Assembly (NCBI RefSeq): GCF_000143145.1
Contig: NC_014313.1
Location: 930,001-994,000, forward strand
Direction of reading: 5' to 3'
DNA: 64,000 bases
Source: Hyphomicrobium denitrificans ATCC 51888
Lineage (GTDB): Bacteria > Pseudomonadota > Alphaproteobacteria > Rhizobiales > Hyphomicrobiaceae
Shown here: positions 11,550 to 20,504 of the stretch, in pieces
Layout of the letters: each line of letters starts with the position of its first letter
Position numbering within the stretch: the first letter of the stretch is position 1
Program-made: the position numbers and the translations under genes
Notes under the pieces: generated by a model
What the model saw: the letters and a program-made list of their open reading frames with translations, nothing else
The model's database searches: none
What the model was told of the DNA's origin: nothing

Positions 11550-11873
11550 GCAACCCGTGCACGGGCATCCGTTCGAGGCGACGGGCGAGACCTCGCGCAT
11601 CGGGGTTTCGATGTCAACAGCGGCGCGGTTTCCGGGGGGATCAATAAGCCGGAGCCGGTTCCCTCTTTTCGTTCGCGACAGCGGCGCTGTATCGCGAGAC
11701 CGATCGTCGGAGCGCGAAAAGGCGGGCAGGAATGCTACGGCGGCCCGAAATTGCGCACGGCCGAGCCGTCCGTCATGGGCGTTAAGGCGATCTTCAGTTA
11801 ATCTTGGGCAAACGATTCTGAAGCGCTGGGGCTGTGTACGCGCCGCTACGCCATGTCCTCCTGGGAGTATGCC
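11550..11873. other. Intergenic region between tRNA-Thr and the Tyr-rich protein gene
   Basis: These 324 bases contain only arginine-rich shadow frames. No RNA gene or repeat is visible. The promoters of tRNA-Thr and of the gene at 11874 should lie here. Confidence 0.3.
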
Positions 11874-12215
11874 ATGCCCACGAAATCCCTGCTCGCCGTG
11901 GCCGCGATCGCTGCGGCGCTGTTTGCCGGCGCTCAGGCTGCGTCAGCCTTTGACGCGCTACACCGGCCGGACCTCAGACAACACGAGTTCGACCCGGGCC
12001 GGGCGGACGCGCTCGACGACTATTACCACTATTATTATGATCCGCGCGGATACTATCCCTACTACAACTCAGGCGAGTGGGGGCCGCGCCGGGTCAATCG
12101 CTTCCGCGGTAACCTGCCGCCGTATTACGGGGCATGGGGTGCGAACAAGCGCAACTACCGGCATGTCGAATGGCATCGCCGCCATTATGGCGGTCATCGC
12201 CGGGGCGACTGGTAA
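11874..12215 (+). CDS. Small secreted Tyr/Arg-rich protein
   Basis: This protein has 113 residues from ATG 11874, chosen because GGGAG lies seven bases upstream and the signal peptide (SLLAVAAIAAALFAGAQAASA) then follows directly. ATG 11853 is also in frame. The mature part is rich in Tyr, Arg, His and Gly, including DDYYHYYYDPRGYYPYY, and has no cysteine. I do not recognise the family. Exported location is the only supported inference. Confidence 0.65.
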   Translation: MPTKSLLAVAAIAAALFAGAQAASAFDALHRPDLRQHEFDPGRADALDDYYHYYYDPRGYYPYYNSGEWGPRRVNRFRGNLPPYYGAWGANKRNYRHVEWHRRHYGGHRRGDW

Positions 12216-12388
12216 GCCGTTCATCTGCCGTACGGAATTATGCCACGGGGCGGCCGCAAGCTCCGCGTGATCGCGCCGTATTTCAATGTTTTTTAGAACC
12301 TCATCGATACTGAGAGATTCGAGCCGCACACAGGCATAGAGCCGAGCATCGCGGATGATGCGCGGCCGTCGCGGCACCAGGAGGGCCA

Positions 12389-12706
12389 ATGATGAAACGA
12401 TTTGTACATGGATTGATGGCGCTTGCGGTTGCCGGCGGCATGGCACTGGCGGCAGCGCCGAGTGCTGAAGCTCGCGGGCGTGACGTTGGTGTCGGTATCG
12501 CGGCGGGCATTATCGGTCTCGGCGTCGGCGCCGCGATCGCCGACAGTGCACGCGGACCGCGCTACTATTCGCGCTACGACGACCGCTGCTACCGTGGACC
12601 GGAGCGCTGCCGTCGCACGCCGCGCCGCTGTTTCGAGAACGAATTCGGCGACACGATCTGCCGCGGCGGCAGCTATGTCTGCGATCGCCCGCTGATCTGC
12701 GACTGA
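12389..12706 (+). CDS. Small secreted cysteine-containing protein
   Basis: The 105-residue product has a signal peptide (MKRFVHGLMALAVAGGMALA, cut near AEA), a glycine-rich hydrophobic segment (GVGIAAGIIGLGVGAAIA) and an arginine-rich tail. The tail has six cysteines in DRCYRG, ERCRR, RRCFEN, TICRG, YVCDR and LICD, which suggests disulfides in the periplasm. GGAGGG precedes the start; ATG 12392 is an equal alternative. Family and function are unknown. A terminator follows at 12733. Confidence 0.7.
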   Translation: MMKRFVHGLMALAVAGGMALAAAPSAEARGRDVGVGIAAGIIGLGVGAAIADSARGPRYYSRYDDRCYRGPERCRRTPRRCFENEFGDTICRGGSYVCDRPLICD

Positions 12707-12732
12707 CACGTCAGCCGATTACGAATGCGATG

Positions 12733-12763
12733 AGCCGGTGCGATTCTTCGCACCGGCTTTTTC
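12733..12763. terminator. Intrinsic terminator between convergent genes
   Basis: AGCCGGTGCGA (12733-12743) pairs with TCGCACCGGCT (12748-12758) around a four-base loop and is followed by TTTTTC. It ends the 12389 gene and sits at the stop of the convergent methyltransferase gene. Confidence 0.85.
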
Positions 12764-13619
12764 ATTTCCGGCGTGCGCGCATGGCTGCGTAGAGCGCGAT
12801 GGCGGCCGCATTCGAGACGTTGAGGCTCGCGACAGGGCCGTCCGTCGAAATTCTCGCGAGGGTATCACACGTCTTGCGCGTCAGCTCTCGGAGGCCCTTG
12901 CCTTCGGAACCCATCACGAGCGCTGTCGGCCGAGACCAGTCGAGATCCTCGATTGCGGTTTCAGCCTCGCCGTCCAGGCCGACGAGCGCAAAGCCCGCCT
13001 CGCGCAGTTCTTCCATGGCGCGCGCCAGGTTTGCGACCAGCGCGACGGGGATGAGCTCCAGTGCGCCAGAAGCGGATTTCGCCAGGACGCCGTTGAGCGG
13101 CGGGCTATGGCGATGCGTCATCACGAGACCGCTCGCACCGAACACTGCCGATGATCTCAGGATCGCGCCGACGTTATGGGGGTCGGTCACCTGATCGAGC
13201 ACGATCAGTGGCCGGCCATCGGCGGCGCGCGCCAGTTCGTCCCAATCCGGCTCCGGCAGCGGCTCGGTTTCGAGCGCCACGCCCTGATGCACCGTATCGG
13301 GACCGAGGAGGCGGTCCAAGTCGCGCGGGGTCACGCGGTCGATTTTCGCGGTTATGGGGCCGACGGCCTCGATCAGCCGGCGTTCTGCATTTTCCGTCAG
13401 CATGAGGCGATGAACGCGCCGCTTCGGGTTCTTCAGCGCCGCTTCGACGGCGTGCAGGCCGAAGAGTACGAGCGGCCCTTCGGCGTTCTCTCCGGATGAG
13501 CTTGCCGGTCCGCCTCTGTGCGGCGTTTTTGCGCGTAGGGGTCTGCCGTAGCGTTGGCCGCCTGATGCCGAGAAGCGATTTTTGTCGCGCCACGGCTTTT
13601 TGAAATGGTCCTTGGACAG
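12762..13619 (-). CDS. rlmB: 23S rRNA (guanosine-2'-O)-methyltransferase, RlmB/TrmH type (SPOUT)
   Basis: SPOUT-class 2'-O-methyltransferase acting on rRNA. The three knot motifs are present: DQVTDPHNVGAILR, MGSEGKGLR and SLNVSNAAAIALY. The first ATG is at 13403, but translation continues in the same frame upstream through FGLHAVEAALKNPKRRVHRL, the typical N-terminal substrate-binding domain of RlmB, and an arginine/lysine-rich tail. No ATG, GTG or TTG exists between 13404 and the in-frame stop near 13680. The best start is CTG at 13619 (L-SKDHFKKPWRD), giving 285 residues. Thus either a CTG start is used or the annotated N-terminus is truncated. The target G2251 is assigned by family only. 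Confidence 0.9.
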   Translation of the reverse strand: MSKDHFKKPWRDKNRFSASGGQRYGRPLRAKTPHRGGPASSSGENAEGPLVLFGLHAVEAALKNPKRRVHRLMLTENAERRLIEAVGPITAKIDRVTPRDLDRLLGPDTVHQGVALETEPLPEPDWDELARAADGRPLIVLDQVTDPHNVGAILRSSAVFGASGLVMTHRHSPPLNGVLAKSASGALELIPVALVANLARAMEELREAGFALVGLDGEAETAIEDLDWSRPTALVMGSEGKGLRELTRKTCDTLARISTDGPVASLNVSNAAAIALYAAMRARRK

Positions 13620-13844
13620 GGTGTTTCTCGCGAATGTGTGGTTTAACCAGCCGGACGCGCCTGTCGCCGTGAGAATTCAGGGCGGCTGCCGCGTGTCCCG
13701 GCGGAAGGCTGCGAAGGCGTAACTGTTAGACCTTGCAGCTTTTCTGATTGACAGGAAAGGCCCTCGTGAAGATAACGCGGGGCGGAGGCCCTGCCTTGAT
13801 CGGCGGGGCGCTTTCATTTGGACTGGGCACGCGCCACAGACCAT

Positions 13845-13929
13845 GGAGAGGTGCCCGAGTGGCTAAAGGGGACGGACTGTAAATCCGTTGGCTTCGCCTA
13901 CGCTGGTTCGAATCCAGCCCTCTCCACCA
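13845..13929 (+). tRNA. tRNA-Tyr (anticodon GTA)
   Basis: A class II tRNA with a long variable arm. The acceptor stem is GGAGAGG/CCTCTCC, the anticodon loop CTGTAAA (anticodon GTA), the T-arm contains GGTTCGAATCC, and the CCA end is encoded. A phage-type integrase gene begins about 150 bases downstream, so the 3' end of this gene is the probable attachment site of the island. Confidence 0.97.
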
Positions 13930-14078
13930 ACCCTGCGTCTCTCAGTGTCGATCGACGTCGGCTGGCGCTTTTGAAACACCAATAAAATCAAGGAAAAGTG
14001 CTTTCTGACGTCTATGGGCGTCGGCGCAAATCGCCTACCATCGGCCTCGCGTTTGTGGTCCAATTTATGGACCCGGGG

Positions 14079-15335
14079 ATGCCGAAAACAACTCATCGCT
14101 TGAATGCTATCTCTGCCTCGAACATCAAGAAGCCGGGCCTCTACCCGGACGGCGCTGGGCTCTATCTGAGGGTGAAGCCGAGCGGAGCCCGGTCGTGGGT
14201 CTTTCGGTACATGCACGATCGCAAGCCGAGGTATCTCGGGCTCGGCTCTGCCGCTTCGGTTAGTCTTGCAACTGCGCGCTCATTGGCTGGCGATGCACGA
14301 CGTCAGCTTGATCTCGGTCAGGATCCGATTGAGGCGAAGCGAGCAGCGGAAAGGGAAACCGCCGCCGACAAAGCTCGGGCAATGACATTCAAAGAGTGCG
14401 CCGAAGCCTATATGGCGGCGCACGAGCCGAGTTGGAAAAACGCAAAGCATTGCGAGCAGTGGCACAGCACCCTCCGGCGCTATCTCTATCCAAAGTTTGG
14501 CGGCATCGCGGTCGCGCTCGTCACGACCGAAATGGTTTTTGAGGCCATACAACCGATTTGGCATTCGATGCCTGAAACGGCATCCCGGGTTCGGGGAAGG
14601 ATCGAAGTCGTCATCGATTGGGCAAAAGCGCGTGGGGCCTTCTCGGGAGAAAATCCGGCCCGTTGGCGCGGCCACCTTGCGAACCTGCTCCCGAAGCCGT
14701 CGAAGGTCGCCAAGGTCGAGCATCACGCGGCGATGCCGTTCGATGATCTGCCGGCGCTTATGTCGGAGCTGCGAGCTGCAACGGGCCTGACATCGCGCGC
14801 GCTGGAGTTCACCATTCTCACAGCCGCTCGAACCACGGAAGCGCTGGGTGCGCAGTGGAGCGAGTTCGATCTAGAGAAGAAGATCTGGACCGTGCCGGCC
14901 GTGCGGATGAAGGCAGGTAAAGACCATCGCGTGCCGCTATCGACGCGAGCTGTCGAGATCATCAAAGAGCTGGAAACGGTCAAGCGGAACGAGTTCGTCT
15001 TTCCCGGAGAGAAGCCTGGCCGGCACCTCAGCAACATGAGCATGCTGATGTTGCTGCGCCGGTTGAAGCGAGGCGAACTCACCGTTCACGGCTTCCGCTC
15101 GACGTTTCGCGACTGGGCCGCGGAGACTACGAGCTTCCCAAACTTCATCGTGGAAATGGCGCTCGCGCACGCGATCGAAAGTAAGGTCGAAGGAGCCTAT
15201 AGGCGAGGGGACCTTCTGGAGAAGCGTCGTGCTCTGATGGTGGCGTGGATGCAATACTGCGCAAAAGCGAAGATGCGTCCCGTCGCTGACTTTTCCAATT
15301 CGCTCGCTTCGGCGACGCGCGCCGACGTTCGCTGA
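14079..15335 (+). CDS. Tyrosine recombinase (P4-type integrase)
   Basis: This protein has 418 residues from ATG 14079. ATG 14067 and the frame back to 13998 are also open, and no ribosome-binding site is decisive. An N-terminal DUF4102 arm-binding domain (KKPGLYPDGAGLYLRVKPSG, about 20-40) is followed by a core-binding SAM-like domain and the catalytic domain. Catalytic residues are visible as the Arg in LTAARTTEALG, HGFRSTFRDW (His-x-x-Arg) and the Tyr nucleophile in EGAYRRGDLLEKR. Integrases of this type insert islands at tRNA 3' ends, and tRNA-Tyr lies immediately upstream. It probably mobilised the defence-like operon that follows. Confidence 0.95.
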   Translation: MPKTTHRLNAISASNIKKPGLYPDGAGLYLRVKPSGARSWVFRYMHDRKPRYLGLGSAASVSLATARSLAGDARRQLDLGQDPIEAKRAAERETAADKARAMTFKECAEAYMAAHEPSWKNAKHCEQWHSTLRRYLYPKFGGIAVALVTTEMVFEAIQPIWHSMPETASRVRGRIEVVIDWAKARGAFSGENPARWRGHLANLLPKPSKVAKVEHHAAMPFDDLPALMSELRAATGLTSRALEFTILTAARTTEALGAQWSEFDLEKKIWTVPAVRMKAGKDHRVPLSTRAVEIIKELETVKRNEFVFPGEKPGRHLSNMSMLMLLRRLKRGELTVHGFRSTFRDWAAETTSFPNFIVEMALAHAIESKVEGAYRRGDLLEKRRALMVAWMQYCAKAKMRPVADFSNSLASATRADVR

Positions 15336-15381
15336 CTCTGTAATCAGGGTGTCCACGGTTCGTGTCCGTGATTACCCACCA
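15332..15381 (+). other. tRNA 3'-end-like remnant, possible attachment site
   Basis: Right at the integrase stop codon, CACGG (15354-15358) and CCGTG (15366-15370) form a five-base stem around the seven-base loop TTCGTGT, exactly a T-arm. ATTACCC-A-CCA follows, as in an acceptor 3' strand with encoded CCA. Upstream, TGTAATCAG resembles an anticodon arm half. No 5' half is present. It may be an att-site fragment from another tRNA target, or chance. Confidence 0.35.
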
Positions 15382-15498
15382 AGCATTGCAACGACTTAGT
15401 GCGACACTTCAGCCATTGAACTTTGCCTCGGTGCGATCGCCCTCAACGAGGGCAGCAGGGCAGGTCCTCGAGAGACTCCTTCAGGCCATTGGTCGCTT

Positions 15499-18400
15499 CT
15501 AGGAGCGGCGATTGCTATCGGCCACAGCTTCGGGGGCGATGCCCATCCAGCAGACCAGCTCGATATCTTCGAGTTCGATGGGTGGCAGGAGCTTCGGTTG
15601 AGCGAACGGTTCTAGGCCGGTTTCTCGAATCCTGGCAACGAGCGCTCGCGCCTTGTCCGGCCCGCCGCGGTCGGGGTCGTTGTACCAGTCGCGCAGCATG
15701 ATTTCCTCTCGCCGGGGCCAGGGCGCCTCTAGAATATCGAGAGCGTTGTTCACTTGATTTCCGTCTTCGTCCGTTGGCCGGTTGGCGCGAATGAACTCCG
15801 CGACGCGTTGGTTGAGTGGTCGGACGCGCGGTTGCAAGCTGGCTGGATCGGTTTCTTTCATCCAGGACTCATGGATGTTTTGCTTGGCGACCTCCCACAG
15901 ATTGAAGATGGCTGTGTCCAGTTGCCCCGGAACGCTTCGAGGTGTTGCTTCGTCGCATTCAATGAGCCTGAGGCATGTGCCGATCTCGCTGACGATGGGC
16001 TCATCCGCTGGCAACCAATCGATTGAGGTGGGGACAAATCGCAAATAGGTGCGTTCGCCGATCACGGCACAGAAGAACGCCCCCTGACGAGTGCCACGCC
16101 TCATGCCTGACCCGGCGCCGAATGGCATACGCTCGATGCTATGGGCGTTCTGGTCCAACGCCTTTCGAAGCGTTTGGCGGTACTCCTCGCCCGTTTGGCC
16201 GGCCCCTCCAGCAGCGCCCCGTTCGAAAAGCGAGGCGTCGTCCTGCAACAGCCGCTCGATTTCGGCGCGAGTTTCGGTAAAAACCTGACTTCCAGCCGCA
16301 CCTCCCTGCACCGGCGACGCGACGCCAACGCTGGCAGCGGCCATAGCAATCTTCTGCAGAATGCGTTGCTCGAGGTTGAGCAACTGATCGAGGCGGTCCG
16401 CCGGGAAGATCGTCCTCAGAAACACCCGTTGATGGGGACTGCCGATGCGATCAACGCGACCATGCCGCTGGACTAGGCGCATGGGGTTCCACGGAACATC
16501 AAAGTTCACGATGTGCCGGCACTGCTGAAGATTGACGCCCTCAGCGAGCACGTCGGTCGTCAACAGAATATCGAAGCGATCTTCGGCCCCGATAGATTCG
16601 GATGAGACAGGCGCAAATCCGGCAACAGCGGCTTGGCGTCCGATGGGCAGGGGTTCCACATCGACGCTACCAGCAACCGCAACGATCCGGCTGCGGAAAA
16701 CACTCAGTGCCGGATTGCGTTCGATCTCGGCTTCCAACTGCCGACGCAAATACCGGACAGTGTCCGCGAAAAATGAGAATATCAAAACTTTACGCTTCTG
16801 CCGGGCGTCCTCGTCGCTGATCGCTTCATCGTTCGCTTCAGCGGCTATCTCGATGAGCGTCTTGATCAGCGCAGCGAGCTTGGGGTCTTGAGTCGGCGTA
16901 ATGCGAACAAGGGCGGCGGACAACGCCTCCAGTTTCCCGAGATCGCTCTCTACCGCATTTCGCAGCAATGGGACCTTGTAGAGGCCCGCCGAAACGGCTT
17001 GATCGCTTGACTCCAAAACGGTGTCGAGATCGTCGTCGTCGATGGCGGAAATCTCGTGGATCAATTCAGTTCGAATAACGTGGCCCCGATCGAGCGCCGC
17101 AAGAAAGGTGCGGTGTTCGTTCATCATCTTTTCGAGCGTCGTCGCGAAGGCAAAGCTCGAGGACTCGAAACGCTTCAGCAGCCCGGACCGCAGAAGGCCT
17201 ACCGTTGCAGCGGCCCGCGCATCTTCGTCGCCAAACATGTCCTCTTCCACGCCGTCGCGCAGATAGGCATCGGGGACATAGCGGGCAAATGTGATTGAGC
17301 CATTGCCTTGATCTGGATCGAGCGACTCTTCCAGAAGATCGAAAATTTCCGGCAACGGATCGGTGAGTTCGTACCGCACTGTGATGGCGCGCGGTTCGGG
17401 AAAGACAATGGTCACCTCCGTTCCATCCGCCAGCCTGATATGGTCGCCGCTATAGTGCTTCTTCACGAACTGGCGCGTGCGCTTGACCGTGGTCGCGTCG
17501 ATTATGGGGTAAAGGAGGTCAGGCGACAGTGCCGATGGATCTTCCTTCGCCGCTTGGTCGAACCGTTCCTTGATCGAGAGAATGCCACGTTCCGCAAGGA
17601 AAGCATCCTGGCGCATGTAGAACTGGATCAGATGATAGAGGTCCCAAAGCGAATTATTGACCGGCGTTGCCGTGAGCAACAGCACGTCGCGCCTCTGCCC
17701 CCATAGCAGCTTGCGCAACACGGCGGCTCGCGTCGAGGCGTCGGGATTGCGGTAGTTGTGCGCCTCATCGACGACAACGAGTTGATACTCGCGCAGTGGT
17801 CGTTGCAACTTATCCTGAAACTGATCGGGATTGCCCATCGCCAGTTGCCGGTCGATGGCCAGTTCTTCGTACGACACGCACTCCACGTCGCTGAGAAAAT
17901 GCGTGCTGCGGAATTTCCTCCAGGTCGAGTCTCGAAGCTGGGCAGGGCAAACAAGCAGGCAGCGGTGTCGGCGATCGATGTAGAGTTTGAGAATTTCGCC
18001 CGCGATGAAGGTTTTGCCTAAGCCGACTTCATCGGCAACGATGGCGCCGCCGGTCTCGCTGATCAACCTCAGCGCACGGGCAGCACCGTGCTTCTGGAAG
18101 CTGGTCAGGGGCAAGCCCTGGTCGATCTTTGCTAGCTCTTCAACTTCGTTGCCATAGAGCTGGTGGAGGGTGCGCAAAAAGATGTCGAAGGGCGTCCACT
18201 CAGCAAATACCTCCTCCAACAACTCGGTGAGGTCGACCGGAACGGCATCGTCCCAAAGGCGCTCATACCAAGCCTTCGCCTGTCCCACGACCGGGTCATC
18301 GAAGTGCCCAAGGTTGAGTTCTAGATTATGGGTGACGCCAGCACGAGTCAGGTTGGACGAGCCCGCGATAACCCCCGAACCACCGCCATAGGCCTCGGTG

Positions 18401-18879
18401 CGCGGAGCGAAGATGTAGGCTTTCGCGTGCATAAAGGCCAGCTCATATCGGCGGGTTTCCATTCGCCCGGTCTTGAGGACGTCAATCAAGCTTTTCAAAG
18501 CTGCACGCCCGGCGCGTGTGAAGGGGAACCGGTTGCGCTCCGCTCTCAGCCCTTCATCGAGCTGATTCAATCCCTCGCGCAACAAACGGCGCTCGAACTG
18601 TGTGGGCGTTTCGTCGAGCCTTCGACGCGGCGGTAGGGCTTCGGAAGGTGGTTCGGCCCCGATCATGAGCCGCACCTTTTCGATGCCGTTAAGTGCCTTG
18701 GCTATTTGGGCAAAGCCGGCGGGGGAGAAGAAAGCCGATGCGATGTCCAGGCGCCCGGGCGGCGTGGGTGCTTCACCGAAAGTGCCGTCGCGCGTTGGAA
18801 TGCCGTTCTTGAGCACGCGCTCGATTGCTGCCGCTAGCGTATTGCCGTCGAGATTGTCGACGAACTCAGGATTGCTCAT
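15499..18879 (-). CDS. PLD-nuclease-like / SNF2 helicase fusion protein
   Basis: This 1126-residue protein has an N-terminal phospholipase D-like half-site, H151-x-K153 with GSSN at 173-176 (HAKAYIF...GSSNLTRAG). An SNF2-type superfamily 2 helicase follows: Walker A DEVGLGKT at 283-290, DEAH at 371-374, LLTATP near 404, and the C-terminal lobe with LLTTDVLAEGVNLQ and QRHGRVDRIG. The PLD half-site suggests a nuclease that works as a dimer. The gene is last in a three-gene operon, eight bases after the HNH gene. Class 1 DISARM contains an SNF2-like helicase (DrmD), but drmA, drmB and drmC are not seen here. A role in restricting foreign DNA is inferred from context. Confidence 0.85.
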   Translation of the reverse strand: MSNPEFVDNLDGNTLAAAIERVLKNGIPTRDGTFGEAPTPPGRLDIASAFFSPAGFAQIAKALNGIEKVRLMIGAEPPSEALPPRRRLDETPTQFERRLLREGLNQLDEGLRAERNRFPFTRAGRAALKSLIDVLKTGRMETRRYELAFMHAKAYIFAPRTEAYGGGSGVIAGSSNLTRAGVTHNLELNLGHFDDPVVGQAKAWYERLWDDAVPVDLTELLEEVFAEWTPFDIFLRTLHQLYGNEVEELAKIDQGLPLTSFQKHGAARALRLISETGGAIVADEVGLGKTFIAGEILKLYIDRRHRCLLVCPAQLRDSTWRKFRSTHFLSDVECVSYEELAIDRQLAMGNPDQFQDKLQRPLREYQLVVVDEAHNYRNPDASTRAAVLRKLLWGQRRDVLLLTATPVNNSLWDLYHLIQFYMRQDAFLAERGILSIKERFDQAAKEDPSALSPDLLYPIIDATTVKRTRQFVKKHYSGDHIRLADGTEVTIVFPEPRAITVRYELTDPLPEIFDLLEESLDPDQGNGSITFARYVPDAYLRDGVEEDMFGDEDARAAATVGLLRSGLLKRFESSSFAFATTLEKMMNEHRTFLAALDRGHVIRTELIHEISAIDDDDLDTVLESSDQAVSAGLYKVPLLRNAVESDLGKLEALSAALVRITPTQDPKLAALIKTLIEIAAEANDEAISDEDARQKRKVLIFSFFADTVRYLRRQLEAEIERNPALSVFRSRIVAVAGSVDVEPLPIGRQAAVAGFAPVSSESIGAEDRFDILLTTDVLAEGVNLQQCRHIVNFDVPWNPMRLVQRHGRVDRIGSPHQRVFLRTIFPADRLDQLLNLEQRILQKIAMAAASVGVASPVQGGAAGSQVFTETRAEIERLLQDDASLFERGAAGGAGQTGEEYRQTLRKALDQNAHSIERMPFGAGSGMRRGTRQGAFFCAVIGERTYLRFVPTSIDWLPADEPIVSEIGTCLRLIECDEATPRSVPGQLDTAIFNLWEVAKQNIHESWMKETDPASLQPRVRPLNQRVAEFIRANRPTDEDGNQVNNALDILEAPWPRREEIMLRDWYNDPDRGGPDKARALVARIRETGLEPFAQPKLLPPIELEDIELVCWMGIAPEAVADSNRRS

Positions 18880-18887
18880 TGCTGCCC

Positions 18888-20483
18888 TCAGGGTTTGATC
18901 ATTTCCATGATGTTGAGCCCGGCGGGCATCGCCTTGTGTCCAGTCGGGCTACTGCCCGACTCGAAGATCGTTTGCCAAAATCCATAAGTTTGCCTGCCGC
19001 CGAAGATCGTGAGCGAAGCGTCGCGGTTCACCCACATAGGCAAGCGTGCGAGATTGTCGATGAAACAGCCGATGTTGATCCAGAGCTGCTCGGGAAACGG
19101 GTACTGGAATAGCTTTTCGTTATCGACCACGCGGCCCATCATCAGGAAGTGGTTCTCGATGATCTTGCCGATGTAGCTGATCCAACAGTATACGATCTCT
19201 TCCTTGGCCATGCGGAAGGCGGCCAAATGCTTCTCGGCTACATCCGCGCCCTTTTGCACCTTATTCTCGAGCTTGGCCGTGCCGATTTCCTCGTCGTACT
19301 TGCCGACATAGATTTTGTCGGCAATCAGGCTCATCAGCCGCACGATCTGCCCAACCTCGATTGTCCGTGGGTTCTCCCCGACATCGCTGCGGTAGTTCCA
19401 TGGCGTTTCCAGCATGCTGGAGCCGATAAACTTCGAGTAGAACGTCTTTTCGATAGTGCTGTAGGAGAAGGGCTTCTCATGGCCTTTCCCGGAGTTGTCG
19501 ATGTAGTCGCGCAACTTGTTGTCGGGCGAATAGGTGATGGCGTTGCGGATGCCGTCTAGCACGTACCGCGTCACCGCGCGTTGATCGCCCTTGAAGTGCT
19601 CGACGATGGCCTTCTCGGAAAAGCTCTCGTCATCTTCCGGAAGGCTCTTGTCCTTGCGGTATCGCGCAATGCGGTCGAGCAGCATCGCGGAGCCGAGACG
19701 GCGCTGCACGGATTTGTCGAAGGCCACCTGGCGCAGCGTCGTACCGGCATTGGTGTTTGTGGTGAGCAGGACGTCGAAATTCGGATCGATGAATACCCGC
19801 ACCGGGAGGGTCGATACGCCGAGCAAAATCTGCGCAGTGACTTTGTGCTGCCCGTCGAAGATGCTGACACGCGCCTCAGGCAACTCGGCCGAGTTGATCC
19901 AGCCAAGTGCGATTTGTAGCTGCGGCCTGCCCTTGAAGAACTCCTCGACGAGACCGCGCACGTTGGCGCCGATGGGGCGGGGGTTGATCTTTTCGTCGTG
20001 GTGAACCGCCGCAATCGGCAACACCGCAAAGAAGTAGCGCATGCCCGAGAGCTTATCGGTATGGATTGGAACTGCGACCTTGTTGTCCCCGCCGACGATG
20101 TAAGTGATCTGGTCGTCCTCGATCTTCCCCCTTAGTGATCCGGTTGCACCGCCGTTGGCCTTCAGCACGTCATTGAGATTGGCGCCCCGGTCGTCGCTAT
20201 CGGCGGTTGCCCTGATTTGGTCGAAACGGGCCAGTACGCGCGCCACGCGGAGATCGGCTGCTTGCTTGGACCGGTTATAGCTGGCTAGCGTCAGGGCGAA
20301 ATTGCTGGGATCATCCTTGCCGTTATCCCGCGACGGAATGATGTGGTCGATATCGAGCTCATCGAGGTCGAGTGTCAGCGTCTTGCCGGAAATGAAGCAC
20401 TTGCCGTTCTGTTGGTCCCAGAGCTGCTTTTCGAGCGCGGCGCGCTCGTCCTTGCTCAGGCTGTTGAGATGAAGCGACGCCAT
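18888..20483 (-). CDS. HNH endonuclease-like protein with a DGQHR-type motif
   Basis: The 531-residue protein starts with an HNH fold: GKCFISGK (C29), DIDH (D46-H47) and N61 in DPSNFALTLASYNRSK, followed by FDGQHK at 210-214. The latter resembles the DGQHR motif of DndB-like and ParB/sulfiredoxin-like proteins. The C-terminal 250 residues are helical with no family I can name. The first zinc CxxC is incomplete, so nuclease activity is likely but unproven. The gene lies between the methyltransferase (21-base gap) and the helicase (eight-base gap), so all three probably act together, with this protein as sensor or cutter. Confidence 0.78.
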   Translation of the reverse strand: MASLHLNSLSKDERAALEKQLWDQQNGKCFISGKTLTLDLDELDIDHIIPSRDNGKDDPSNFALTLASYNRSKQAADLRVARVLARFDQIRATADSDDRGANLNDVLKANGGATGSLRGKIEDDQITYIVGGDNKVAVPIHTDKLSGMRYFFAVLPIAAVHHDEKINPRPIGANVRGLVEEFFKGRPQLQIALGWINSAELPEARVSIFDGQHKVTAQILLGVSTLPVRVFIDPNFDVLLTTNTNAGTTLRQVAFDKSVQRRLGSAMLLDRIARYRKDKSLPEDDESFSEKAIVEHFKGDQRAVTRYVLDGIRNAITYSPDNKLRDYIDNSGKGHEKPFSYSTIEKTFYSKFIGSSMLETPWNYRSDVGENPRTIEVGQIVRLMSLIADKIYVGKYDEEIGTAKLENKVQKGADVAEKHLAAFRMAKEEIVYCWISYIGKIIENHFLMMGRVVDNEKLFQYPFPEQLWINIGCFIDNLARLPMWVNRDASLTIFGGRQTYGFWQTIFESGSSPTGHKAMPAGLNIMEMIKP

Positions 20484-20504
20484 TTTGCCCCCCGGCAGTA
20501 TCTA

